A stretch of DNA of 64,000 nt, from assembly GCA_965217625.1 (NCBI GenBank), contig OZ244557.1, positions 1,798,001-1,862,000 of the forward strand, written 5' to 3'. The notes beneath the pieces are model-generated. The model worked only from the letters and a program-made list of their open reading frames with translations, was not told the DNA's origin and did not search any database. Source of the DNA: TK10-74A sp965217625 (GTDB lineage Bacteria > Chloroflexota > Dehalococcoidia > Bin125). Of this stretch, positions 36,584-45,222 are shown one piece after another (the first letter of the stretch is position 1; every line of letters begins with the position of its first letter). A program made the position numbers and the translations under genes.

Positions 36584-37846
36584 TCAGCTGCCCAGACCGG
36601 GCACCGGGAAGCCGGCGACGAGGTCGCGGACGGCGGCGCGCACCGCGGCGTGCGTGGCCTCGTCCTTGATGTCGTCCAGCACGCGGCCGATCAGCCGGGC
36701 GATGGCGCGCATCTCGTCCGGCCCCATGCCGCGCGTCGTGAGCGCCGGCGTGCCGATGCGGATGCCGCTGGTCACGGTGGGCCGGCGCTCGTCGTAGGGG
36801 ATGGTGTTCTTGTTGACCGTGATGCCGGCCGCGTCGAGGGCGCCCTCGACGGCCTTGCCGGTCAGGCCGCGGACGCCGACGTCGACGAGCAGCAGGTGGG
36901 TATCGGTGCCGCCCGAGACGAGCCGCAGCCCCTCGCCGCGCAGCGCGTCGGCCAGCGTGCGCGCGTTCTCGATGATGCGGATCGCGTAGTCCCGGAACTC
37001 CGGCCTGGCGGCCTCGCCGAAGGCCACGGCCTTGCCCGCGATGACGTGCATGTGCGGGCCGCCGGAGGTGCCGGGGAAGATGGCCCGGTCGACGGCGCGC
37101 GCGTGATCGGCGTCGCTGAGGATGAAGGCGGAGCGGGGGCCGCGCAGCGTCTTGTGGGTGGTGGACGTGATGACCGGCGCGGGACCGACGGGGGTGGGGT
37201 GCTGCCCGGCCGCGACGAGCCCCGCGATGTGCGCCATGTCCGCCATCAGGACCGCGTCGACGCTGCGCGCGATCTCCCCCGCGCGGGCGAAGTCGTACTG
37301 CCGCGGGTAGGCCGTCGCGCCGATGACGATGACCTTGGGGCGCACCTCGCGCGCGACGGCGGCCATGGCGTCGTAGTCGATGCGCTCGGTCTCGCGGTCG
37401 ACGCCGTAGGAGGCGAAGTTGAACCACTTGCCGGAGACGTTGACCTTGAGGCCGTGCGTCAGGTGGCCGCCGTGGCTGAGCTCCAGCCCCAGCGCCACAT
37501 CGCCCGGGTTCATGAGCGCGAAGTAGGCGGCGAGGTTGGCCTGGCTGCCCGAGTGCGGCTGCACGTTGGCGTGGTCGGCGCCGAACAGCGCCTTCACGCG
37601 CTCGATGGCGAGCGTCTCGACCTCGTCGACGAAGTCGCAGCCGCCGTAGTAGCGCTTGCCGGGGTAGCCCTCGGCGTACTTGTTGGTCAGGACCGAGCCG
37701 ACCGCGGCCAGGACGGCCGGGCTGGTGTAGTTCTCCGACGCGATCATCTCCAGGGACTCGCGCTGACGCCCGGCCTCGCGGCCGATGGCGGCGGCGACAT
37801 CGGCATCGGCGGCGGCCAGCAGATCGGGCGGCGACGTCTGGACCAT
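36584..37846 (-). CDS. glyA: serine hydroxymethyltransferase
   Basis: This PLP enzyme interconverts serine and glycine and supplies one-carbon units to folate. The PLP-binding Lys is in STTHKTLRGPR, and NYTSPAVLAAVGSVLTNKYA and EGYPGKRYYGGCDFVD are signature regions. Length 420 from the ATG at 37846; an upstream start 30 bases earlier would add unconserved residues. Its product pathway (one-carbon) connects with folE and the purine genes in the window. Confidence 0.97.
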   Translation of the reverse strand: MVQTSPPDLLAAADADVAAAIGREAGRQRESLEMIASENYTSPAVLAAVGSVLTNKYAEGYPGKRYYGGCDFVDEVETLAIERVKALFGADHANVQPHSGSQANLAAYFALMNPGDVALGLELSHGGHLTHGLKVNVSGKWFNFASYGVDRETERIDYDAMAAVAREVRPKVIVIGATAYPRQYDFARAGEIARSVDAVLMADMAHIAGLVAAGQHPTPVGPAPVITSTTHKTLRGPRSAFILSDADHARAVDRAIFPGTSGGPHMHVIAGKAVAFGEAARPEFRDYAIRIIENARTLADALRGEGLRLVSGGTDTHLLLVDVGVRGLTGKAVEGALDAAGITVNKNTIPYDERRPTVTSGIRIGTPALTTRGMGPDEMRAIARLIGRVLDDIKDEATHAAVRAAVRDLVAGFPVPGLGS

Positions 37847-37912
37847 GGCGCTCCCTGCGCGCGTGCCCGGGGGCACGACCTCGGCGACGGCGTCCCCGGC
37901 CGCCGAGGGGCG

Positions 37913-37941
37913 AGTCTATGGGCGGCGCCGTCCATCGGCAA
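37913..37941 (-). promoter_or_regulatory. Promoter of glyA
   Basis: On the minus strand TTGCCG (37941-37936) and TAGACT (37918-37913) are 17 bases apart, giving a start near 37906 and a leader of about 60 bases. Confidence 0.5.
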
Positions 37942-37980
37942 TGCGGCGTGAGCTCGCGTCCTTCGCAGATGCGCGTGGGC

Positions 37981-38027
37981 GGAGAGTTGACATCATGTGT
38001 TCCACATATCTAATATTATAACTCTCC
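37981..38027 (+). promoter_or_regulatory. AT-rich promoter framed by an inverted repeat, upstream of AAA ATPase
   Basis: A perfect TTGACA (37987-37992) and TAATAT (38011-38016) are 18 bases apart in an unusually AT-rich island. The perfect 8-base inverted repeat GGAGAGTT (37981-37988) and AACTCTCC (38020-38027) brackets the promoter, overlapping the -35 and lying just after the -10. That placement suits an operator that shuts the promoter when occupied. The ATPase ATG at 38052 follows. Confidence 0.65.
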
Positions 38028-38051
38028 CTACATTTAGTGATGCGAGTTGTA

Positions 38052-39260
38052 ATGTCTCAAGAATTCCGGAACCCATTCCGGCCAGGAGCCGGACACATGC
38101 CCCCCTATCTCGCCGGGCGCGAGCAAGAACAGCAGGAGTTCGCGAGGCTCCTGGGTCAGGAGACGATCTTCGAGAATCTCGTCTTGACCGGCCTCCGAGG
38201 CGTGGGGAAGACCGTCCTCCTGGAGACCCTCAAGCCCATGGCCACCAGTGGCGGCTGGCTGTGGGTTGGGACGGACCTGTCGGAGTCGAGCAGCATCAGC
38301 GAGGAGCGCCTCGCCCTGCGCCTGATGACGGACCTCGCGGTCGTGACCTCACCGATCGTGATCGCCGAAGAGGAGCGGCGCCACATCGGACTGACGGCGC
38401 CGACCGAGATCGTGCGACGGACGCTCGACTTCTCCGCCCTGCTTGAGATCTGGAACTCCACCCCCGGAATCGCGTCGGACAAGCTGAAGGCCGTCCTGGA
38501 GACGGTCGCGGCGGCGATTGCTCCGCTCGGCAAACACGGAGTCGTCTTCGCGTACGACGAAGCGCAGAACCTCGCCGATCACGCGGCCAAGGAGGAGTAC
38601 CCGCTCTCGCTGCTGCTCGATGTCTTCCAGTCGCTGCAGCGGAAGGGGATCCCGTTCATGCTCGCATTGACGGGGCTCCCCACCCTGTTCCCAAAGCTGG
38701 TCGAGGCGCGGACGTTCTCCGAGCGGATGTTCCGGGTGGTCTTCCTGGACCGGCTCGACGAAGCCGCTGCCCAGGATGCGATCCTGCGGCCGATCGATGA
38801 CAGCCAGTGTCCGGTCCGCTTCGCGGAAGAGTCCGTGCAACGCATCTACATGCTGACGCGGGGGTACCCCTACTTCATCCAGTATGTCTGCCGCGAGGTC
38901 TACGACGTGTGGACTCAGCACGTCACCGCGGGAGCACAGCCGGCCGATATCCCGGAGGCGGCGATCGTGCGGAAGCTGGACACGGACTTCTTCGCCGGGC
39001 GCTGGGCGCGGGCCACGGATCGGCAACGGGATCTGTTGGGCGTGATCGCGCGGCTGCCGAACGCCGGGGACGAGTTCACGGTGCAGGAAGTGGTCGCCGA
39101 GTCCCAGCGCGGCGAGGCCAAGGCCTTCACGTCGAGCCACGTCAGCCAGATGCTCTCCACGCTCAGCGACGCGGGCCTGATCTACAAGAACCGCTGGGGG
39201 CGGTACTCGCTCGCCGTGCCGCTGCTGGATCAGTTCATCCGGCGTCAGTCCGGACCGTGA
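38052..39260 (+). CDS. AAA family ATPase with winged-helix C-terminus (ORC/Cdc6-like fold), unknown role
   Basis: The 402-residue protein has NPFRPGAGHMPPYLAGRE, then Walker A GLRGVGKT (residues 47-54), Walker B VVFAYDE (164-170) and a C-terminal winged helix (about 330-400; VSQMLSTLSDAGLIYKNRWG). This is the single-subunit ATP-binding family with a sensor-type lid that is scattered among bacteria, often next to mobile or defence genes; the target is unknown. Upstream in-frame GTG and ATG starts exist (38037, 38040), but the family begins near NPF. It is plus-strand among minus-strand genes, less GC-rich, with its own strong promoter, so lateral transfer is likely. Confidence 0.8.
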   Translation: MSQEFRNPFRPGAGHMPPYLAGREQEQQEFARLLGQETIFENLVLTGLRGVGKTVLLETLKPMATSGGWLWVGTDLSESSSISEERLALRLMTDLAVVTSPIVIAEEERRHIGLTAPTEIVRRTLDFSALLEIWNSTPGIASDKLKAVLETVAAAIAPLGKHGVVFAYDEAQNLADHAAKEEYPLSLLLDVFQSLQRKGIPFMLALTGLPTLFPKLVEARTFSERMFRVVFLDRLDEAAAQDAILRPIDDSQCPVRFAEESVQRIYMLTRGYPYFIQYVCREVYDVWTQHVTAGAQPADIPEAAIVRKLDTDFFAGRWARATDRQRDLLGVIARLPNAGDEFTVQEVVAESQRGEAKAFTSSHVSQMLSTLSDAGLIYKNRWGRYSLAVPLLDQFIRRQSGP

Positions 39261-39261
39261 G

Positions 39262-39972
39262 CTAGCGCGCGCTGGCGACGGCCCAGCCATCGACGGAGGC
39301 GGCGCCGGCCGACAGCAGGGCCTCCGCGCAGGCGTTGAGCGTCGCGCCGGTGGTGGTCACGTCATCGACGACGAGGACGGCGCGGCCGCGCACGCGCTCG
39401 GGGTCGGCGGCGAAGGCGCCGCGCACGTTGGCGAGGCGGGCGGCGCGATTCGGCTGCCCGACTTGCCGGGGGGTGCGCCGCCGACGCCGCAGCGCCCGCT
39501 CGTCGAAGGGGCGGTCGAGACGCGCGGCCAGCAGCCGGCCGAAGACGGCGGCTTGGTTGTGCCCGCGCCGGCGGCGCCGGCCGCCGGGCATCGGCACGGC
39601 CGTGACGAGGTCGAGGTGCGGGGGGAGGTCGGTCAGGTCCGCGACCTCCAGCATGGGCGCGGCGGTGGCGGTGAGGCTCTGGTACTTCACGGCGAGCACG
39701 GCCCGCCGCGCCGTGCCCTGGAACACGAAGGCGGCGCGCAGCGCCGGCGGGTCGAGGCGGCAGCGATGGCAGACCGCGGCGCCGGGCCCGTCGCCGGGTT
39801 CCCAGCAGCGCGGGCAGCGCGGCGGCGCGGCGGGCGTGAACGTGGCGCGACAGTCGTCGCAGAGCAGGGCGCCGTCGGCGGCGCAGACGGCGCAGCGCGG
39901 CGGGAAGAGGAAATCGGCGGCGCGACCGCGCCAGCGGCGCAGGCGATCGCGGTCGATGACATCGGTTCGCAC
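39262..39972 (-). CDS. comF: ComF family phosphoribosyltransferase-like protein
   Basis: ComF proteins act in DNA uptake or have unproven roles in other bacteria. A four-Cys zinc cluster (RCAVCAADGALLCDDC) is followed by a second Cys set (PRCPRC, CHRC), then the phosphoribosyl-pyrophosphate motif VLVVDDVTTTGATLNAC. The GTG at 39972 has a GAGGAGG site eight bases upstream; length 236. The gene ends one base from the ATPase stop, facing it, with no terminator visible. Confidence 0.9.
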   Translation of the reverse strand: MRTDVIDRDRLRRWRGRAADFLFPPRCAVCAADGALLCDDCRATFTPAAPPRCPRCWEPGDGPGAAVCHRCRLDPPALRAAFVFQGTARRAVLAVKYQSLTATAAPMLEVADLTDLPPHLDLVTAVPMPGGRRRRRGHNQAAVFGRLLAARLDRPFDERALRRRRRTPRQVGQPNRAARLANVRGAFAADPERVRGRAVLVVDDVTTTGATLNACAEALLSAGAASVDGWAVASAR

Positions 39973-39986
39973 AGCGCACCCCTCCT

Positions 39987-40018
39987 CATCCGGCCGGGCA
40001 GAGCCCATCCGGCCGGGC
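39987..40018. repeat. 13-bp direct repeat upstream of comF and moaDE
   Basis: The sequence CATCCGGCCGGGC occurs twice (39987-39999 and 40006-40018), 19 bases from start to start, within the divergent control region. Two such turns, near two helical repeats apart, would suit a regulator binding side by side. No known operator is recognised. Confidence 0.4.
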
Positions 40019-40023
40019 GAATA

Positions 40024-40029
40024 TAGACT
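40024..40029 (+). promoter_or_regulatory. -10 box predicting a leaderless moaDE transcript
   Basis: TAGACT is followed by the six bases GCGCGC and then the ATG at 40036, so transcription is expected to begin on the start codon. No ribosome site exists. The same TANNNT-GCGCGC-ATG layout stands before the small gene at 63747. Confidence 0.45.
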
Positions 40030-40035
40030 GCGCGC

Positions 40036-40743
40036 ATGACGATCACGGTGCAGCTCTTCGCCAGCCTGGCCGAGTCGGCGGGGACGCGGCGCATCGAGCT
40101 GCCGCTCGACGGCGCGACGACGGCCGGATGCCTGACCAGCGCCGTCGTCGAGCGCTACCCGGCGCTGGCGGCGATGCGCGACTCGGTCATCGTGGCGGTG
40201 AACGCCGAGTACGTGTCGGCGGACTTCCCGATCCGCCCCGGCGACGAGGTGGCGCTGATCCCGCCGGTGAGCGGCGGCGCCGCGGACGCGGACTGCGACG
40301 CCTACTTCCGCATCACCGACGCCCCCCTCGATGTCGCCGCGCTGCACGACCTGGTGCTGCGCCCCGAGGCGGGCGCGGTCTCGGTGTTCAGCGGCGTCGT
40401 GCGCAACAACAACCTGGGCCGCGAGGTGGACTACCTGGAGTACGAGGCCTATCCGGCCATGGCCTGCAAGATCATGCGCCAGATCGCCGACGAGGTGCGG
40501 GCGCGCTGGGAGGTCTGCGCGGTGGCGATGCACCACCGCCGCGGCCGCCTGGAGATCGGCGAGGCGAGCGTGCTGATCGCCGTGTCGTCGCCGCACCGCA
40601 AGGAGGGCATCGAGGCCTGCCACTACGCGATCGACCGGCTCAAGGCGATCGTGCCCGTGTGGAAGAAGGAGGTCTGGGCCGACGGCGAGCACTGGATCGA
40701 GGGCAGCCTGACGCCCCAGGCGGAGGCGCGGGGGGCGGACTAG
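40036..40743 (+). CDS. moaDE: Fused molybdopterin synthase (MoaD-MoaE)
   Basis: Molybdopterin synthase puts the dithiolene sulfurs into precursor Z. The first 81 residues are MoaD (MTITVQLFASLAESAGTRRI), ending in the double-Gly at residues 80-81 that must become a thiocarboxylate. The rest is MoaE, with FSGVVRNNN and the catalytic-lysine stretch PVWKKEVWADGEHWI. In the mycobacterial fusion MoaX the chain is cut after the Gly-Gly; the same would be needed here. Length 235. Its stop overlaps the oppC-like stop by four bases, end to end. Confidence 0.92.
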   Translation: MTITVQLFASLAESAGTRRIELPLDGATTAGCLTSAVVERYPALAAMRDSVIVAVNAEYVSADFPIRPGDEVALIPPVSGGAADADCDAYFRITDAPLDVAALHDLVLRPEAGAVSVFSGVVRNNNLGREVDYLEYEAYPAMACKIMRQIADEVRARWEVCAVAMHHRRGRLEIGEASVLIAVSSPHRKEGIEACHYAIDRLKAIVPVWKKEVWADGEHWIEGSLTPQAEARGAD

Positions 40744-41621
40744 CGCACGTTGCGCAGGCGCGGGTCGAGGGCGTCGCGCAGCCAGTCGCCCATCAGGTTG
40801 CCGGTCAGCGAGATCGTCACCAGGGCGAGGCCCGGCAGCCAGATCGGCCACCAGGCGACGTTCATGAAGTCGCGGCCCTCCGAGATCATCACCCCCCACG
40901 AGGGCGTGCCCGGCGGCGCGCCGACGGTCAGGAAGCTGAGCGCCGCCTCGGCCAGGATCACCAGCGCCACCTCCAGCGTCATGATGATGACGACGGTGTT
41001 GACGACGTTCGGGAACAGGTGCCGGCGCATGATCCAGACCGGGCCCGCCCCGGTCGCCCGCGATGCCGTGACGAAGTCGCGCTCCTTGAGCGAGAGCACG
41101 TCGGCCCGCACCAGCCGCGCGTACGAGGGCCAGGTCCAGATCAGCAGGATGATGATCACGTTGCGCAGGCTGGGGCCCACTAGGCTCGCCAGCAGCACCG
41201 CGAAGAGGATCGCCGGCATCGCCAGTTGCACGTCGACGAAACGCATGAGCAGTTGGCCCGTGAGGCCGCCCACCCAGCCGGCGATCAGCCCCAGCAGCGT
41301 CCCCAGCAGCGCCGCGCCCGGCACCACGATGCCCACGACGATCAGGGAGATGCGCGCCCCGTACAGCAGCCGGCTGAAGATGTCCCGCCCCACGTCGTCC
41401 GTGCCCAGGAAGTAGTCCCAACTGCCCCCGGCGAAGACGGGCGGCTCCAGGCGCCCGCCCAGGTTGATGAACTCCGGGTCGTGCGGCGCCAGCCAGTCCG
41501 CCCCCACGCCCGCCACGAGCAGCGTCAGCGCGATCGCGCCGGGGATGGAGAGCCCCAGCCAGCGCCGCCAGCGCAGGCCGCGCCGCGGGCCCAGCTCCAC
41601 CGCCGCCGCCTGGCCGGCCAT
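40740..41621 (-). CDS. ABC transporter permease, DppC/OppC type
   Basis: A membrane component of a peptide or nickel importer. Six predicted membrane helices, and the EAA loop for contact with the ATPase (KERDFVTASRATGAGPVWIM) are visible. Length 293. The ATG overlaps the stop of the OppB gene. Neither ATPase gene (OppD, OppF) is in the window, so the transporter must borrow ATPases from elsewhere. Confidence 0.92.
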   Translation of the reverse strand: MAGQAAAVELGPRRGLRWRRWLGLSIPGAIALTLLVAGVGADWLAPHDPEFINLGGRLEPPVFAGGSWDYFLGTDDVGRDIFSRLLYGARISLIVVGIVVPGAALLGTLLGLIAGWVGGLTGQLLMRFVDVQLAMPAILFAVLLASLVGPSLRNVIIILLIWTWPSYARLVRADVLSLKERDFVTASRATGAGPVWIMRRHLFPNVVNTVVIIMTLEVALVILAEAALSFLTVGAPPGTPSWGVMISEGRDFMNVAWWPIWLPGLALVTISLTGNLMGDWLRDALDPRLRNVR

Positions 41622-42559
41622 CAGGCGGCCCCCGCCCGGATGCGCGGGTCGATCAGCCGGTACGAGACGTCGACCAGCAGGTTCACGATCGCGATCGACG
41701 CCGCCAGCACGATGATCGAGGCCTGCACCATCGGGAAGTCGTTCTTGAAGATCGAGTCGACGATCAGCCGGCCGACCCCGGGCCAGGCGAACACCACCTC
41801 GATGATCACGGAGCCGCCGATCAACCGGCCCAGCGAGAGGCCCAGCATCGTCACGACCGGCAACAGCGCGTGCCGCACGGCGTGCCGCCCAATGACCACC
41901 CGCTCACTGAGCCCCTTGGCCCGCGCGGTGCGAATGAAGTCCGTGTCCATCACCTCGATCATCCCCGAGCGGGTCAGCCGCATGATCGCGACCAGTTCAA
42001 ACAGGCCGAGTGCGATCGCGGGCAGGATCAACGAGCGCAAGCCGGCCTCTTCACCGCCGGTCGGGAACCAGCCCAGCTCGACGGCGAAGAAGAAGATCAT
42101 CATCAAGCCCAGCCAGAAGCTGGGCGTGGCCTGGCCGATCACCGCCACGAAGCGCGCCAGCCAGTCGAGGACGGTGCCCCGCTTCAACGCGGCCAGGATG
42201 CCCAGCGGCACCGCCAGCGCGAGCGCGAACACCACGCCCGCCACCCCCAGCTTGAGCGTGCTCACCGCCCGGTCACCGATCGCGCTAAGCGCGGGTCTGC
42301 CCCCGCCCAGCCATGAGCTCCCGAAGTCGCCTTGCGCCAGCTTGCCCAGGAAAATGGCGTATTGGACGTGGAGCGGGTGGTGCAGCCCGAGATCCTCCCG
42401 CAGGCGCTCGACGGCTTCGGGCCGTCGCTGATCGGGCGCCAGCAAGGTCGACTCGGGATTGCCCACGAGGCGCGAAACGAAGAAGACGGTCGTCGCGACG
42501 ATGAAGACGACGAAGAACGCCTGGACCAGCCGGATCGCGAAGTAGCTCCAGAACTGCAT
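41621..42559 (-). CDS. ABC transporter permease, DppB/OppB type
   Basis: The N-terminal hydrophobic start (IRLVQAFFVVFIVATTVFFV) is followed by about six helices and the EAA loop MDTDFIRTARAKGLSERVVI. The ATG at 42559 starts at the typical residues for the family (312 in total); an upstream ATG would add a Pro/Arg stretch. It is the partner of the following permease and of the binding protein upstream. Confidence 0.92.
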   Translation of the reverse strand: MQFWSYFAIRLVQAFFVVFIVATTVFFVSRLVGNPESTLLAPDQRRPEAVERLREDLGLHHPLHVQYAIFLGKLAQGDFGSSWLGGGRPALSAIGDRAVSTLKLGVAGVVFALALAVPLGILAALKRGTVLDWLARFVAVIGQATPSFWLGLMMIFFFAVELGWFPTGGEEAGLRSLILPAIALGLFELVAIMRLTRSGMIEVMDTDFIRTARAKGLSERVVIGRHAVRHALLPVVTMLGLSLGRLIGGSVIIEVVFAWPGVGRLIVDSIFKNDFPMVQASIIVLAASIAIVNLLVDVSYRLIDPRIRAGAA

Positions 42560-42661
42560 CAGGCTCCGTGCGGATTGCGCGCCGGGGTTCCGCCGAGTGG
42601 GGCTCCCCCGACGCGGTACCGGCGGCAAGTGTAACGGCCGCGCCCCGGGCCCTCACCCTAG

Positions 42662-42734
42662 CCCTCTCCCAGAGGGAGAGGGGACCGGATCCCCCTCTCC
42701 ACCGTTCAAATGGAGAGGGGGACAGGGGGTGAGG
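42662..42734. repeat. Palindromic repeat copy A (paired hairpins)
   Basis: Two perfect hairpins: a 9-bp stem (42662-42670 with 42674-42682) and an 11-bp stem CCCCCTCTCCA/TGGAGAGGGGG (42691-42701 with 42711-42721), followed by AGGGGGTGAGG. The second hairpin and the flanking sequence recur nearly unchanged at 45175-45218. It lies between the binding protein gene and the permeases, and may attenuate permease expression. Confidence 0.7.
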
Positions 42735-42750
42735 TCCGGCAGGCGGCGCC

Positions 42751-45030
42751 TCAGGCCTTGCGCCGCTGGATGGCGTAGGCCGAGCCGCCCCACGCGAAGC
42801 CGGTGCTCCCGCCCTTGGGCCAGTTGACGTCCGCCGGGGTTAGCACCGCGTCCGGCGCCTCGACGATGAAGATGAGCCACGCTTGGCGCGCGTGCTCCAG
42901 CATCAGTTCCGCGGTCATCGCGCTGCGCCGTGCGGGATCGAGCTCGGCGCGCTGTGCGAGGTACAGCTCGTGCAGGGCCGGATCCATAACCCCCTCGCCG
43001 CCGAGCTTCGTGAAGTAGGATTCGGGCCCGACGCAGCAATCCCACATCGATCCGATGTCGCGGACGATGTTGGACCACATCCAATAGAGGCCCACCGGGC
43101 GGTCGCGGCCGCCGACGAGGTAGGCGTCGGAGAAGTACTCGGAGACGATGGCCGCCTCCGGCTGCGTGCGGATGCCGATCGCGGCCAGGTCCTGGGCCAC
43201 GGCCGGCACCATGTCCGCCATGGCCTGGCCGCCCCAGTCGGTCGTCCAGTACAGCGGAACCTCGAAGCCGTCCGCGTAGCCGGCCTCCGCCATCAACTGC
43301 CGCGCCAGTTCGGGGTCGTAGTGGTACTCGACTTCCGCCCGCTGCTCCGGGGTCGGGTAGCCGTACACGCCGGCGAACGTGAACAGAGGATAGTGGCCCT
43401 GGCCGAGCAGGAGGTTGTCGATGATGGCTTGGCGGTTGATCGCGTGGTTCGCGGCCCGGCGGACGCGGAAGTCGAGGAACGGGTTCGGGCTGCCGTCCGG
43501 CATCGTCTGGGGGTACAGGTTGGGATAGAGCACCTGGATGGCCGCCCCGTTGATGCCGGGTTGGTACTGCACCGTGAAGTCGGGGTCGTCCAGGTACGGC
43601 TGCACGTTGTTGGGGCCCAGGTCCGGCACCACGTCGATCTCCCCGGCCTCGAGGCCGGCCAGCTGCGACTGGATCTCGGGCCGCACCACGACCCGCTGGT
43701 GCTTGTGGTGGGCGTAGCGCGACACGACGACGGGATGGTCGACCGGGAGGAAGTGCTCCTCGAAGCGCTCGAAGACGAAGTCCGTGTCGTCTTCGTGGCT
43801 GACGAAGCGGAAGGGGCCGGTACCCATCGGTGAGGTGTCCATCGCGAGGTCGCCGCGCGCCTCCGTGTCCGCCTGCGACATGATGACGACCTCGCCGGTC
43901 CCGGCCAGGTTGACGACGAAGAAGCCCGCATCGGGCAACGGCAACTCGATCGACCAGGTGCGGTCGTCCACGGCCTCGTTGCGGACCCAGTTCGCGGAGC
44001 TCCGGCCGACGTTCGAGGGGGTCCAGCCGCTGGGGTGATCGGTCGTCTCGCCGCCCTGGTGGTAGGCGGCCTTCCCGGCCATGCGGTCGTAGCTGAACAC
44101 GATGTCGTGGGCGGTGAGGATCGAGCCGTCGTGGAACGGCGCCGGTACCACCGACGCCACGATCGACGTGGCATCGACCCACTCCGGCGCGGCGAGATGC
44201 GGGATCGCCACGGCGGCGGCGGGCTCCCATTCCATGGTCGGACTGAAGACGGCGCCGTGCGAGTACTGGTTCGTCTTGCTGCCGGTCCGCATCTGGTCCA
44301 GCCCCCCCGCGTCGGAGGGGACCACCGGGATGATCGTGGCGTCCAGGTCGACCTGGTCGAGTGGCCAGGGCACGGAGAAGTCCTCGGTGTCGCCCAGGAC
44401 GGTGATGGCGGCGGCGGCGGCCTCCTGGGCCGCTTCCGCGGCCTCTTGGGCCGCCGCGACGGCCGCCGCGGCGGTCTCGGCCGCGGCTGCGGACGCCTCT
44501 CCGGCGGCAGCCGCGGCCGCAGCGGCGGCATCGGCCGCGGCCTGGGCGGCGGCAGCGGCAGCGGCGGTGTCCTCGGCGCCCGCCTCGCGGGCGGCGGCGG
44601 CGGCGGCCTCGGCGGCATCCGCGGCCGCCTGCGCGACGGCGGCGGCGCCCGCGTCGCCGGCGGCCCGGGCGGCCTCGGCCGCGTCAGCGGCGGCATCGGC
44701 GGCCGCCTGGGCGGCGGCGGCGGCCTGTTCGGCGTCATCGGATTCGGCCGCTTCGGCCGCCAGGGCCGAGGCCGCCTCGGCGGCTTCGGCGGCGCGGCCG
44801 GCGGCCTCGGCGGCGTCGCTCGCGGCCTCCGCCGCCGCGCTCGCGTCGCCCGCCGCCGCGTCGATCGCGGACGTGTCGACGGCGGCCGGCGCGGCGTCAT
44901 CGTCGTCGTCGCCGCAGCCGACCAAGGCGAGGCCGGCCGCTCCAACGCCAGCCTTCGCGCTGGCTCCCAACATGGTGCGACGCGAGATCTTTCGCTGTCG
45001 CAGAGCGGTCCAATAGTTCCGGTCGCTCAT
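42751..45030 (-). CDS. ABC transporter substrate-binding lipoprotein (family 5) with long alanine stalk
   Basis: The secretion signal has twin arginines (RKISRRTMLG) and a lipobox ending in Cys39 (LVGC), so it is probably Tat-exported and lipid-anchored. After a short Asp run, residues 46-207 are about 160 residues of mostly Ala with Glu, Asp and Gln, predicted as a rigid helix or coiled stalk. The rest (about 550 residues) is a family-5 peptide/nickel/oligosaccharide-binding domain, with FEVPLYWTTDWGGQAMADMV near the end. Total 759. It is upstream of the OppB/OppC pair, as usual. Confidence 0.92.
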   Translation of the reverse strand: MSDRNYWTALRQRKISRRTMLGASAKAGVGAAGLALVGCGDDDDDAAPAAVDTSAIDAAAGDASAAAEAASDAAEAAGRAAEAAEAASALAAEAAESDDAEQAAAAAQAAADAAADAAEAARAAGDAGAAAVAQAAADAAEAAAAAAREAGAEDTAAAAAAAQAAADAAAAAAAAAGEASAAAAETAAAAVAAAQEAAEAAQEAAAAAITVLGDTEDFSVPWPLDQVDLDATIIPVVPSDAGGLDQMRTGSKTNQYSHGAVFSPTMEWEPAAAVAIPHLAAPEWVDATSIVASVVPAPFHDGSILTAHDIVFSYDRMAGKAAYHQGGETTDHPSGWTPSNVGRSSANWVRNEAVDDRTWSIELPLPDAGFFVVNLAGTGEVVIMSQADTEARGDLAMDTSPMGTGPFRFVSHEDDTDFVFERFEEHFLPVDHPVVVSRYAHHKHQRVVVRPEIQSQLAGLEAGEIDVVPDLGPNNVQPYLDDPDFTVQYQPGINGAAIQVLYPNLYPQTMPDGSPNPFLDFRVRRAANHAINRQAIIDNLLLGQGHYPLFTFAGVYGYPTPEQRAEVEYHYDPELARQLMAEAGYADGFEVPLYWTTDWGGQAMADMVPAVAQDLAAIGIRTQPEAAIVSEYFSDAYLVGGRDRPVGLYWMWSNIVRDIGSMWDCCVGPESYFTKLGGEGVMDPALHELYLAQRAELDPARRSAMTAELMLEHARQAWLIFIVEAPDAVLTPADVNWPKGGSTGFAWGGSAYAIQRRKA

Positions 45031-45174
45031 GACAAGTCCTCTCTGGATTCCCGGCCGTCCCGTTGTGGGACCGCTCGGTGCACGAGCGCGCACAGTATGG
45101 CACATAGAAAAAACTATTGATGCTTCCATGGAATCTATCGGTGCCGGGCGGGGGAACCTCAGCCCCCTCCGGTC
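45031..45174. other. Spacer upstream of the substrate-binding protein gene
   Basis: This spacer contains a T-run and a CATACT box on the minus strand (about 45100) as a possible promoter, without a good -35. No gene is seen. Confidence 0.3.
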
Positions 45175-45222
45175 CCCCCTCTCCAGCGCTTCAACTGGAG
45201 AGGGGGTTAGGGGGTGAGGTTC
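45155..45222. repeat. Palindromic repeat copy B
   Basis: An 11-bp perfect stem (45175-45185 with 45196-45206) and flanks (AACCTCAGCCCCCT and AGGGGGTGAGGTT) that extend the dyad to about 68 bases with one bulge. It is nearly identical to copy A at 42.7 kb. The TAA stop of the tandem ATPase gene (45209-45207) lies within it. Confidence 0.7.

Noticed and set aside
38349..39290. Long minus-strand open frame opposite the AAA ATPase
   Set aside because: It is the shadow of a GC-rich gene; only the plus strand shows P-loop and Walker B motifs.
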